A stretch of DNA of 42,701 nucleotides, taken from positions 1-42,701 of the forward strand of contig DCSW01000081.1 of the NCBI GenBank assembly GCA_002325825.1, in the 5' to 3' direction. Position 1 is the stretch's first letter; each line of letters starts with the position of its first letter. A program made the translations under genes and the position numbers. The notes under the pieces are model-generated. The model made no database searches and had not been told where the DNA came from. It worked only from the letters and a program-made list of their open reading frames with translations. Shown piece after piece: positions 26,990 to 34,959 of this stretch. The stretch is from Collimonas sp. UBA1456 (GTDB lineage Bacteria; Pseudomonadota; Gammaproteobacteria; Burkholderiales; Burkholderiaceae_D).

Positions 26990-27525
26990 TTGATTCAACA
27001 AATCGATCTTCGCCTCATCGAAAATCGTGCAAATTTCTGGCGGTATCGGCCTGTCGGTAAACAGCGCATTGCTCTTTGAAAGATCGCCCAAATGTACCAG
27101 CGCCGGCTGCCAGAATTTTGAATAATCGACGACCAGAAATACGGTGCGCGAATGCTCGATGATAACCTCCGACACGCGTACTTCCCGATAATCGAAATCG
27201 CGCAACGTGCCGTCGGCCTCAATGTTGGAAATGTCGATGATGCTGAAATAGACCTTGAAGCGATGGATAAAATCGATGATTTCTTCGCCAGTAATATCGA
27301 GGTCGCGCGCGCCACGCCACCGGTGATGATCACTTCGCAATCCGGATAGCCGCCCATGATAGCGGCCACATTGAGGTTATTGGTAATGACACGTAAGTTG
27401 CAGCGGCGGCTCAGGTCCTTGGCACCTTCCTCTTTGGTGGTGCCGAGGTCGATGAACAGCGTTGCGTGGTCAGGAACATGCTCGACCACCAGCTTCTCAT
27501 CCGGACGCTTCAGCAAAGCAAACAC
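26990..27525 (-). pseudogene. glpR: glycerol regulon repressor GlpR (DeoR family), truncated and frameshifted
   Basis: Remnant of the DeoR-family repressor of the glp genes. Only the effector domain is left. LVVEHVPDHATLFIDLGTTK and LRVITNNLNVAAIMGGYPDC, EVIITGGVAR lie in one frame. After a shift near 27310, the rest reads IEADGTLRDFDYREVRVSEV, EHSRTVFLVVDYSKFWQPAL, DLSKSNALFTDRPIPPE and FDEAKIDL in another frame. The N-terminal helix-turn-helix is absent: a stop lies at 27525 and nothing recognisable stands upstream before dxs at 27698. Divergence from normal members (SKFGRP is now SKFWQP) fits loss of selection. The position next to glpD is standard. No DNA-binding product can be made. Confidence 0.88.
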
Positions 27526-27697
27526 TTAACAGGCCGCCTGCGCGCCAATACTGGCGATCAATTTGTCAACCAGAACCCTCTCCATCCAGCAAAGCGTTGA
27601 CGGTAATATGCGAACGTTGATTATGCGCACCATAGGTGGAAATTTGCTTCGAACACGAGCATCGCATGCCCACCCTACTTTATTGATTTTGCTTCTA

Positions 27698-29569
27698 TTA
27701 ATTTTGGTTGACGACCAGACGCGGCTGATCTTTGCCGAAACGCCGACGTATCGAAGCGGCGATACCTTCAGCATTCAATCCGCACTGCGCCAATAGCTGG
27801 TTAGCATCGCCATGATCGATAAATCGATCCGGTAAACCGAGATTCAAAAGCGGCTTGAGGCATCCCGCGGCAGCCAACGCTTCCGCCACGGCGGCGCCCG
27901 CGCCGCCCATGATGCAGCCCTCTTCCACCGTAACCAATGAATCATGGCTGGCAGCCAGTTCCAACAACAGTTCAACGTCCAGCGGCTTGATGAAGCGCAT
28001 GTTGCCCACCGTGGCATCCAACAGTTCGCCGGCGTCGATGCTAGGCGCCAGCAACGAGCCGAAAGCCAGGATCGCCACATTGCGACCTTTGCGCCTGATT
28101 TCGCCTTTACCCAGCGGCAGCACCGTCAGCGCTGGATCGATGGCGGCGCCGGTGCCGCCGCCACGCGGATAACGCACGGCGGCCGGACCATTGTATTGAT
28201 AAGCAGTAGTCAGCATTTGCCGGCATTCGTTCTCATCGGAAGCGGCCATCACCACCATGTTCGGGATACAACGCAAATACGCCATGTCATAATTGCCGGC
28301 ATGGGTGGCGCCATCGGCGCCGACAAGGCCGGAACGATCGAGGGCAAACGTGACGTCGAGATTTTGCAAAGCAACGTCATGAATCAATTGATCGTAAGCG
28401 CGCTGCAGGAAGGTCGAATAAATCGCCACCACCGGTTTCAGACCTTCACAAGCCAAGCCGGCGGCGAAGGTGACGGCGTGCTGTTCGGCGATACCGACAT
28501 CGTAGAAGCGTTGCGGGAAGCGCTTGGCGAACGTATCCAGGCCAGAGCCGCCAGACATCGCCGGCGTGATGCCGATAAGCTTGTCATCTTGCGCCGCAGT
28601 GTCGCACAGCCAGTCGCCGAACACATCAGTGTAAGTCATTTTGCTGACCGCTGCCGGCTTGATGCCTTCCGCCGGATTGAACTTGCCCGGGCCATGATAC
28701 AGCACAGGATCGGCTTCCGCCAGCTTATAGCCCTGACCTTTTTTGGTCACCACATGCAGAAACTGCGGCCCTTTCAGGTTCTTCAGGTTTTGTAACGTCG
28801 GGATCAGCGACTCCAGGTCATGCCCATCAATCGGGCCTATATAGTTGAAACCAAATTCTTCAAACATGGTGGCAGGCACCACCATGCCCTTGGCGTGTTC
28901 TTCAATCCGCTTGGCTAGCTGCCGCATCGGTGCCGGCAGAATCGATTTGCCGACATTCTTGGCCTGTGCGTAGAACTGTCCCGACATCAACCGTGCCAGG
29001 TAGCGGTTCAGCGCGCCTACCGGCGGCGAGATCGACATGTCGTTGTCGTTCAAGATCACCAACATGTTGATATCGTCGTAGACGCCGGCGTTGTTCATGG
29101 CTTCGAACACCATACCAGCCGTCATCGCGCCGTCGCCGATCACGGCAATCGCATGGCGCTCGGTCTCGCCCTTGGTCTTGGCAGCCAGGGCCATGCCCAG
29201 CGCAGCGGAGATCGATGTCGACGAGTGGGCAGTGCCGAAGGTGTCGTATTTGCTCTCGCTGCGGCGCGGAAAACCGGAAATGCCGTCAAGCTGACGCATC
29301 ATGTACATGTGGTCGCGACGGCCGGTGAGTATTTTGTGCGGGTAAGTCTGATGACCAACGTCCCAGACGATACGGTCTTCCGGCGTATTGAACACGTAAT
29401 GTAGCGCAATCGTCAATTCTACCGTGCCCAGGTTGGACGACAAATGGCCGCCGGTTTTCGATACCGATTCGATGACGAATTTGCGCAGTTCATCAGCCAA
29501 CGGCTTGAGTTGCGCCCGCGGCAGTTCTCGCAAATCTGCCGGGCTGTCTATTATGTTGAGAATTTCCAT
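27698..29569 (-). CDS. dxs: 1-deoxy-D-xylulose-5-phosphate synthase
   Basis: 623-residue TPP enzyme that condenses pyruvate and glyceraldehyde 3-phosphate, the first step of the MEP isoprenoid pathway. HLSSNLGTVELTIALHYVF and WDVGHQTYPHKILTGRR open the TPP domain. The TPP/Mg motif is VIGDGAMTAGMVFEAMNNAG. Further blocks are NYIGPIDGHD, the transketolase pyrimidine-binding part DVGIAEQHAVTFAAGLACEG, DRSGLVGADGATHAG, VRYPRGG and a complete C-terminal domain (ILAFGSLLAPSIDA, DRFIDHGD). The length is that of the family (E. coli 620). It follows ispA by 8 bases in an xseB-ispA-dxs operon. Intact. Confidence 0.96.
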   Translation of the reverse strand: MEILNIIDSPADLRELPRAQLKPLADELRKFVIESVSKTGGHLSSNLGTVELTIALHYVFNTPEDRIVWDVGHQTYPHKILTGRRDHMYMMRQLDGISGFPRRSESKYDTFGTAHSSTSISAALGMALAAKTKGETERHAIAVIGDGAMTAGMVFEAMNNAGVYDDINMLVILNDNDMSISPPVGALNRYLARLMSGQFYAQAKNVGKSILPAPMRQLAKRIEEHAKGMVVPATMFEEFGFNYIGPIDGHDLESLIPTLQNLKNLKGPQFLHVVTKKGQGYKLAEADPVLYHGPGKFNPAEGIKPAAVSKMTYTDVFGDWLCDTAAQDDKLIGITPAMSGGSGLDTFAKRFPQRFYDVGIAEQHAVTFAAGLACEGLKPVVAIYSTFLQRAYDQLIHDVALQNLDVTFALDRSGLVGADGATHAGNYDMAYLRCIPNMVVMAASDENECRQMLTTAYQYNGPAAVRYPRGGGTGAAIDPALTVLPLGKGEIRRKGRNVAILAFGSLLAPSIDAGELLDATVGNMRFIKPLDVELLLELAASHDSLVTVEEGCIMGGAGAAVAEALAAAGCLKPLLNLGLPDRFIDHGDANQLLAQCGLNAEGIAASIRRRFGKDQPRLVVNQN

Positions 29570-29577
29570 ATGCCCTA

Positions 29578-30510
29578 CTAAGCTTTCCGCTGCACGATCA
29601 GATCCGCCAGATCACGCAAGCGTTGTGCCTTATCCCCAAAGATCGCAAGCGCCTGATGGGCATCGTTGCGCAATTTTTCTGCCAGCGCCTGCGATTCCGG
29701 CAAGCCCAGAATCGAAACGTAAGTTGGCTTGTTGTCGGCGGCATCTTTACCGGCGGTTTTACCCAACGTAGCAGAATCTGCGGTCGCATCAAGGATATCG
29801 TCGACTACCTGGAACGCCAAGCCGATGGCTATGCCATAGGCTTCCAATGCGGCGACTTCGTCTTGCAACAACACCTTGCCACTCCAGGCGCCGAGCAATA
29901 CCGAGGCGCGCAGCAAAGAGCCCGTTTTCAATTTATGCATCTGCTCCAATTCTGTCAGCGACAAATTGAGGCCAACACTAGCCAGGTCGATGGCTTGGCC
30001 GCCGCACATGCCGAGCGAACCGGAAGCCTGCGCCAGTATGTGCAACATGACGATCTGGCGTGCCGCGTCAATGCCTTCGTCGGCAGCAGTTAGCAGCACG
30101 AATGCCTGCCCTTGCAAAGCGTCACCGACCAGCAAGGCGGTCGCTTCATCGTATTGCACATGCACTGTCAGCTTGCCGCGGCGCAAGGCATCGTCATCCA
30201 TGCATGGCATATCGTCATGCACCAGTGAGTAAGCATGGATCATTTCCACTGCGGCGGCGGCGCGTTGCGCCACGGCGATCGGAGCCGCGAACAGTTCGCC
30301 GGCAGCAAATACCAACAATGGCCGCACTCGTTTTCCGCCATCCAGCGCGGCATAGCGCATGGCTTGGTGGAGCCTTACCGGCGTCGCCGTTGCGGCCGGC
30401 AGAAAACGCTCCAGTGCGGCTTCCATATCAACCTGCACCCGACGCATCCATTCAGCGAAAGGCTGCACTGGTTCCTGCATCTGTTTCATGAGTTGCGCTG
30501 CCGCCGTCAT
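29578..30510 (-). CDS. ispA: farnesyl/geranyl diphosphate synthase
   Basis: 310-residue short-chain trans-prenyltransferase that condenses IPP with DMAPP and geranyl diphosphate to give farnesyl diphosphate, the precursor of ubiquinone side chains and undecaprenyl phosphate. The first Asp-rich motif DDMPCMDDD starts at residue 99 and the second, DDILD, is at 237-241. The Lys-Arg start GGKRVRPLLVF, the chain-length region before the first motif (HAYSLVH) and the GQAIDL and KTGSLL blocks are all present. The ATG at 30510 overlaps the xseB stop by four bases (ATGA), which sets the start by translational coupling. Middle gene of xseB-ispA-dxs. Confidence 0.95.
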   Translation of the reverse strand: MTAAAQLMKQMQEPVQPFAEWMRRVQVDMEAALERFLPAATATPVRLHQAMRYAALDGGKRVRPLLVFAAGELFAAPIAVAQRAAAAVEMIHAYSLVHDDMPCMDDDALRRGKLTVHVQYDEATALLVGDALQGQAFVLLTAADEGIDAARQIVMLHILAQASGSLGMCGGQAIDLASVGLNLSLTELEQMHKLKTGSLLRASVLLGAWSGKVLLQDEVAALEAYGIAIGLAFQVVDDILDATADSATLGKTAGKDAADNKPTYVSILGLPESQALAEKLRNDAHQALAIFGDKAQRLRDLADLIVQRKA

Positions 30511-30773
30511 TCGTCGGTTCCACGGCTGTGATCATTGAATACTTTGCCGGCAAACAGCCTGAGCGTGTCGCCCCCCGGTACCTGGACCTGGCTGTCGACC
30601 TTATCAACTTGCACAGAGCAGAACTTGATCAGCTCCGAGCCTCGTTTATAGGCAACGACAGGACTTTCCAGTAGCAATTCACCAGCTGCCACATGGGCAA
30701 CCAGTTGCTCCAGTTCGGCCATTGCCTGCTCGAAAGAAGCCGGCGCGCTGGTGAGAATTGATTTTTTTGGCAT
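30507..30773 (-). CDS. xseB: exodeoxyribonuclease VII small subunit
   Basis: 88-residue helical small subunit that binds XseA to form the single-strand DNA exonuclease VII. Residues 13-60 carry the family core: SFEQAMAELEQLVAHVAAGE then LLLESPVVAYKRGSELIKFC and VQVDKVDSQVQV, which form the helical hairpin. The tail GKVFNDHSRGTDE is polar. The core normally reads LEESLxxYKRG; LLLESPVVAYKRG here is slightly changed but no residue is missing. First gene of the xseB-ispA-dxs operon. Its 5' side faces the Rieske oxygenase remnant across about 130 bases. xseA is not in the window. Confidence 0.92.
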   Translation of the reverse strand: MPKKSILTSAPASFEQAMAELEQLVAHVAAGELLLESPVVAYKRGSELIKFCSVQVDKVDSQVQVPGGDTLRLFAGKVFNDHSRGTDE

Positions 30774-31105
30774 AGTTGATGTAGATAATTTAGTTCGCTA
30801 TTTTAGTGCAAATGCGCGTAACTCGTTGAATTTCTGGAAATTAATTTTGATAATGCGATCAAAATAGCTAACTTTTCCAGATTGTTATTGGATAATTTCT
30901 AACTATGTCCGAAATTTCCGTTTCATATTATTTGAGCACAAGTTTTTTGCGAATTCTTTCTCTCTTAGATCCTGTCCGGAATCTTTTCAACACCTTTTCA
31001 ATACAATAATTAAAGCAAGGAAAGAGAAAATTGACTAATTGCAGCTTGGTATTGAGCTGAAGCCTCCAGTTTTTCCAAAGTTTCCTGTATTTTTCAAGCC
31101 AGCCA
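30774..31105. other. AT-rich stretch upstream of xseB, including a probable lost 5' end of the oxygenase gene
   Basis: The xseB promoter must lie here. An 8-base inverted repeat, ATTTTGAT and ATCAAAAT around AATGCG, is at 30844-30865. A plus-strand ATG at 30905 begins MSEISVSYYLSTSFLR, which resembles the start of the Rieske oxygenase whose later part is recognisable from 31106; it ends at a stop near 31008. Otherwise no gene is seen. Confidence 0.4.
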
Positions 31106-31750
31106 CTCGGCGTCGCCAAGGACCTAGATTTCAGCGGCTATCTGTTTGATCACGTCGCAGCGCAAGAGCGTGATTACAACTGGAGAACCTTCATCGGGAT
31201 CTTCCTCGAAGATTATCATGTCGAGCCGTTTCATCAGGGTCTGGGCAGCTTCGTCAGCTGCGACCACCTGCAACGGCAATTCGGCAAGGATTACAACGTG
31301 CAGACGGTTAGCGTCAATCACGGACCGGAAAAATTCGGCTCACCGATTTAGCGCAAGTGGCAAGAACAAATCCTCAAGCTCAACAATGACGAGGCACAGA
31401 AATTCTGCGCGATCTGGCTGACGCTGTATCCCAACATCATGATCGAGTGGTATCCGTACGTCTTGGTAGTATCAACGCTGTGGCCGCGCGGCTCGTAAAA
31501 AACCACCAATGTGGTCGAATTTTATTATCCGTAAGAAATTACGCTATTTGAACAGGAAATGGTGGAGGCAGAACGCGCCGCATATATGGAAACCTATGTC
31601 GAAAATGATGAAATTGCACTGCGCATGGATGTTGGACGGCGAATCCTGATGGAGCACGGTGTCAGTGAAGTAGGGCCATACCAGTCGCCGATGTAGGGCA
31701 GCATACAGCACTGCCACGAATGGCATCGCAATCGGGCCGATCTGTTGTAA
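30905..31750 (+). pseudogene. Rieske-type aromatic ring-hydroxylating oxygenase alpha subunit, degenerate
   Basis: Remnant of a mononuclear-iron oxygenase. The C-terminal catalytic domain reads LGVAKDLDFSGYLFDHV from 31106, then NWRTFIGIFLEDYHVEPFHQ, where HVEPFH is the HxxxxH iron-binding pair. GLGSFVSCDHLQRQFGKDYN, AIWLTLYPNIMIEWYPYVLV, VVEFYYP, EAERAAYMETYVENDEIALR and GVSEVGPYQSPM follow. In-frame stops stand after FGSPI, after PRGS, at the end of FYYP and after QSPM. The N-terminal Rieske iron-sulphur domain with its CxH and CxxH ligands is missing between the possible start at 30905 and 31106, so a deletion of about 100 codons is likely. Position opposite xseB matches the family arrangement as I remember it. 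Confidence 0.82.
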
Positions 31751-31784
31751 CACGCTCGCGGTGCGCCGCGCCTGAGCGATACTT

Positions 31785-31836
31785 AACATGAGTTGATTCG
31801 TATAATTATACGAATCAACTCATGTTTTTTATTTTT
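31785..31836 (+). terminator. 42-base perfect palindrome followed by a T-run
   Basis: AACATGAGTTGATTCGTATA plus A (31785-31805) is followed with no spacer by its exact complement (31806-31826), then TTTTATTTTT. It makes an extremely stable hairpin for a plus-strand transcript, placed 35 bases after the last stop of the oxygenase remnant and upstream of the EamA permease. It still looks like a working terminator although the gene before it is dead. Arms this long and perfect are unusual for an ordinary terminator. Confidence 0.8.
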
Positions 31837-31915
31837 GCGGCACAAAGAAGGCAAGCTTAGCGGAATCGGTCACAATAACTGTTTATCTGCTAACCGGCTT
31901 TCGCCTACCAATCTC

Positions 31916-32821
31916 ATGCAATCGCTCTGGATGCTCTTTGCCAGCATCATGTTTTCCGTTATGGGCGTCTGCGTCAAACTCGCCGCCGACAATTATTCGG
32001 TCTGGGAAATTGTACTCAGCCGCGGCTTGATCGGCATGCTGCTCATCATCGGCTTGATCCTAACAAAGGGCGGTACGCTGAAGACACCAATGCCGCGCCA
32101 GCATGTGTGGCGCGGGGTGATCGGCGTGTTTGCACTGTCGCTGTGGTTTTATTCGTTCAGCCTGCTGCCGATTTCCACGGCCACCACCCTCAACTACACG
32201 TCATCGATCTGGCTGGCCGCCATCCTGTTCGGTGCGGCCTGGTGGCGCGGCAGCAGCCGCTTCGATTGGGGCATGGCCACCACCATCCTGATCAGCTTCA
32301 TCGGCGTGATGTTACTGCTGCAGCCATCGTCAGATCCGAACCAAATCCTGGGTAGTTTGATTGCGCTGGTGTCCGGCCTGATCTCGGCTGTGGCATATCT
32401 GCAGGTGCGCCATCTGGGAACGCTGGGCGAGCCGGAATATCGGGTAGTGTTTTATTTTTCGGCAACCAGCGCCATCGCCGGCCTGGTCTGTTGCCTAATG
32501 CCACCCGGCGGCAGGATACCGTTCTGGCACATGCACGACCTGCGAGGCGTATCGTTACTAATTATCCTCAGCCTATCCGCCACCATCGCACAAATGGCCA
32601 TGACCCGCGCTTACCGACTCGGCAACCCGCTATTAACGGCTAACCTGCAATACACTGGCATCATCTTTTCCAGCGCCTGGGGGAGTCTTATTTGGCAAGA
32701 TCAACTCGGCTGGCGCGGCTGGACGGGCACGGTGATCATCCTTGCCGGCGGTTTGCTGGCAACGTTTTATACTCAAAGTCAGGCACGTCCACAAACGCCG
32801 TTGCGGGTGAAAAAATATTAG
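31916..32821 (+). CDS. EamA/DMT-family permease
   Basis: Ten-helix drug/metabolite transporter of the inner membrane, 301 residues from the ATG at 31916 (MQSLWMLFASIMFSVMGVCV). A longer reading from 31793 would start inside the terminator palindrome and add unlike residues, so it was rejected. Two EamA repeats are visible (about 5-135 and 150-285). They include VCVKLAADNYSVWEIVLSRG, LSLWFYSFSLLPISTATTLN and, in the second half, ISAVAYLQVRHLG, MAMTRAYRLGNPLLTANLQY and TGTVIILAGGLLA. Substrate unknown; relatives export amino acids, riboflavin or drugs. The tail SQARPQTPLRVKKY is cytoplasmic-like. sseA follows by 75 bases. Confidence 0.88.
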   Translation: MQSLWMLFASIMFSVMGVCVKLAADNYSVWEIVLSRGLIGMLLIIGLILTKGGTLKTPMPRQHVWRGVIGVFALSLWFYSFSLLPISTATTLNYTSSIWLAAILFGAAWWRGSSRFDWGMATTILISFIGVMLLLQPSSDPNQILGSLIALVSGLISAVAYLQVRHLGTLGEPEYRVVFYFSATSAIAGLVCCLMPPGGRIPFWHMHDLRGVSLLIILSLSATIAQMAMTRAYRLGNPLLTANLQYTGIIFSSAWGSLIWQDQLGWRGWTGTVIILAGGLLATFYTQSQARPQTPLRVKKY

Positions 32822-32895
32822 GGCCTGTCTGATGTAATTTTTCGGGTGCCACCGCATCACAAAAACCTGATCTACATACCAACAGAAGGAAAGCC

Positions 32896-33762
32896 ATGAC
32901 CCAAACACATTCTTACAAAACGCTGATTTCGGCAGCCAATCTGCGGCCCAACGCACACCACCCGAATTGGGTCATCGTCGATTGCCGTCATCATTTGATG
33001 GATCCGAGCGCGGACCTGGCGGCGTATGCCGCCGGTCACATTGACGGGGCCCGCCTCGCCAACCTGGACCGCGACTTGTGCGGACCAAAGCAGGCCGTCA
33101 GTGGCACATTCAAAGGCCGCCATCCATTGCCAGAGACAGACGCACTGGTCACTACGCTGCGACGATGGGGCATCAGTGAGAATACGCAAGTGGTCGCCTA
33201 CGACGCCACAGACGGCATGTATGCGGCGCGCCTGTGGTGGCTGTTGCGCTCAATCGGCCATGACTCGGTAGCCGTGCTGGACGGCGGACTGGCGGCCTGG
33301 CAAGCAGAAGGACAAATCCTCACAACGGCCGAGCCGGCACCGACGCCAGGCAACATCAGCGTCAGAGCATCACTGACCAGCAGCGTCGATGCCGAGGAGA
33401 TACTGGCCAACCTGACCAGCCAATACCGAATCGTGATCGACGCCCGCGCGCCGGATCGCTTCCGCGGCGAAAATGAAACCATCGATCCTGTCGGCGGCCA
33501 TATTCCCGGCGCCAAGAACCGCTTCTTCAAGGACAACCTACAAGCCGACGGTCGCTTCAAATCGGGACATCAGTTACAAGAGGAATTCGACGCCCTAATC
33601 AGCGCACCGCAAGCGGCAGTGATGCAATGCGGCTCAGGCGTAACTGCATGCCACAACCTACTGGCGATGGAAATCGCCGGCCTGCATGGCGCAGCGCTCT
33701 ATCCGGGCTCATGGAGCGAGTGGTGCGCCGACGCCACTCGGCCGATGGCCAAGGGCGCCTGA
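32896..33762 (+). CDS. sseA: 3-mercaptopyruvate sulfurtransferase / rhodanese
   Basis: 288-residue tandem rhodanese. GAAGGAAAG precedes the ATG at a good distance. The inactive N-terminal rhodanese domain covers about 8-145 (IVDCRHHLMDPSADLAAYAA, GHIDGARLANLDRDL, VVAYDATDGMYAARLWWLLR, VLDGGLAAW). The catalytic domain covers about 160-285 (VIDARAPDRFRGENETIDPV, GHIPGAKN), with Cys245 in the loop CGSGVTA. A Cys-Gly-Ser-Gly-Val-Thr loop is the mark of mercaptopyruvate sulfurtransferase rather than thiosulfate rhodanese. The C-terminus YPGSWSEWCADATRPMAKG is the normal family end. It moves sulfur to a thiol or cyanide acceptor in the cytoplasm. Intact. Confidence 0.92.
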   Translation: MTQTHSYKTLISAANLRPNAHHPNWVIVDCRHHLMDPSADLAAYAAGHIDGARLANLDRDLCGPKQAVSGTFKGRHPLPETDALVTTLRRWGISENTQVVAYDATDGMYAARLWWLLRSIGHDSVAVLDGGLAAWQAEGQILTTAEPAPTPGNISVRASLTSSVDAEEILANLTSQYRIVIDARAPDRFRGENETIDPVGGHIPGAKNRFFKDNLQADGRFKSGHQLQEEFDALISAPQAAVMQCGSGVTACHNLLAMEIAGLHGAALYPGSWSEWCADATRPMAKGA

Positions 33763-33828
33763 ATAGCATTGCAATATCGTAGAGTTGGCGCAGGGCAGTC
33801 AGGTTTTTTGCTAACGTGTTGCATACGA

Positions 33829-33844
33829 ACCAGGAATTCCTGGT
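33829..33844. promoter_or_regulatory. 16-base perfect palindrome between sseA and the ZIP gene
   Basis: ACCAGGAA followed by its exact complement, in the 140 bases between the converging sseA and ZIP genes. It has no T-run beside it. Function unknown; it could be a weak termination structure or a protein site. The adjacent plus-strand words TNQEFLVGTVRYSPYVEV may be a trace of a lost gene, but this is not supported further. Confidence 0.3.
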
Positions 33845-33902
33845 CGGCACAGTACGCTATTCACCCTACGTCGAGGTTTAGCGCCTTGGCCGAAACCGGG
33901 AC

Positions 33903-34658
33903 TTAATGATGGTGTGCGTAACGTCTCAGGAACAGCACAATCACCACCCCGGCGCAGATCAGCAAAATCTGCGAAATGGTTTCGCGCAACGTCGCGCGCC
34001 GTTGCATTTGCGGCATCAGGTCGCTGACGGCAATGTAGATAAAGCCCGACGAAGCGAATACTAAAACATAGGGAATCCACTCTACTCCACGCTCCAGCGT
34101 CAAGTAACCCAGCAAACCGCCGGCCACCGCCATCAGGCTACAGATCAGATTGTAGAGGTAAGCGCGTGCACGTGAAAAACCGGCATTCAGCAACACGATA
34201 AAATCGCCAATTTCCTGAGGAATTTCATGCACAATGATCGCAAGGCCGGTGATCAGACCCAGATGCGGATCGGCCAGGAAAGCAGCAGCAATCAGGATGC
34301 CGTCGGTGAAATTATGCAAGCCGTCGCCGACCAGAATCATCCAGCCGGCCTTGCCGGCTTCTTTCTTGTCATATCCATGATGATGTCCATGCCCATCATC
34401 TTCGTGATGATGCGAGTGGCGCAGAATAGCAAACTTCTCAAGCACAAAAAACGTCAACAAACCGCCCAACAGAATGGCAAATAGCGTGTGGTTGTCCGCA
34501 TTCGATTCGAACGCTTCCGGCAGCGCGTGCAGTAAAGAAGTCGCCAGCATAATGCCGATCGACAAACTGACCATGCGTTCAACCATTTTCGACAGCAAAG
34601 CGAACGAAAATATGGCAGCAGCAGTAATACTAAAAAAACCGGCGATGGTAGTCGCCAA
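33903..34658 (-). CDS. ZIP-family metal (zinc) permease
   Basis: Inner-membrane divalent metal importer of the ZIP family, most likely for zinc. About eight membrane helices. A His/Asp-rich cytoplasmic loop HSHHHEDDGHGHHHG is near residues 80-95. The metal path is complete: GDGLHNFTDGILIA in helix 4 and VHEIPQEIGDF in helix 5. The coordinates use a TTG at 34658. The frame continues upstream without ATG, GTG or TTG to an ATT at 34685 that would give INSTLVSILLATTIAG and complete the first helix. GGGG stands six bases before that ATT. The true start may therefore be the ATT, as for infC. The C-terminus LFLRRYAHHH is intact. Confidence 0.88.
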   Translation of the reverse strand: MATTIAGFFSITAAAIFSFALLSKMVERMVSLSIGIMLATSLLHALPEAFESNADNHTLFAILLGGLLTFFVLEKFAILRHSHHHEDDGHGHHHGYDKKEAGKAGWMILVGDGLHNFTDGILIAAAFLADPHLGLITGLAIIVHEIPQEIGDFIVLLNAGFSRARAYLYNLICSLMAVAGGLLGYLTLERGVEWIPYVLVFASSGFIYIAVSDLMPQMQRRATLRETISQILLICAGVVIVLFLRRYAHHH

Positions 34659-34710
34659 GAGAATCGAAACGAGTGTGGAATTAATTTTTAGCCCCAGCTA
34701 ATAAGCGTTA

Positions 34711-34730
34711 TTTGCAACATATGTTGCGAA
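34711..34730. promoter_or_regulatory. palindrome just upstream of the ZIP gene, possible metal-responsive operator
   Basis: TTTGCAACAT followed by ATGTTGCGAA: a perfect 14-base core GCAACAT/ATGTTGC plus an outer AA/TT match on each side. It lies about 26 bases before the probable ATT start, where a repressor of initiation would sit. A Zur-type regulator is suggested only by the gene it controls; I cannot match it to a known motif. Confidence 0.4.
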
Positions 34731-34959
34731 TTAAAGCACACCTGCTGCAATTGGACAAATTTTACTTTGAGCTAGGCCAGGCTTGAGAGAACTCGTAAGC
34801 TCAGGGTGGGCAAGTTTTTTTTCAAATGTTACCGCGGCAAACAGCAAAATGGGAAGTCGCTGTCACGCGTGAGCACAAGCTGCCAGATAACAAAACAACA
34901 TTTAAAGATCAAGAAAGGATGATGTCGCCGCCATCAATTCAACTTCCCCCCCATGCGGC

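Noticed and set aside
31793..31915. N-terminal extension of the EamA permease
   Set aside because: It starts inside the terminator palindrome and adds residues unlike the family; the ATG at 31916 gives a normal start.
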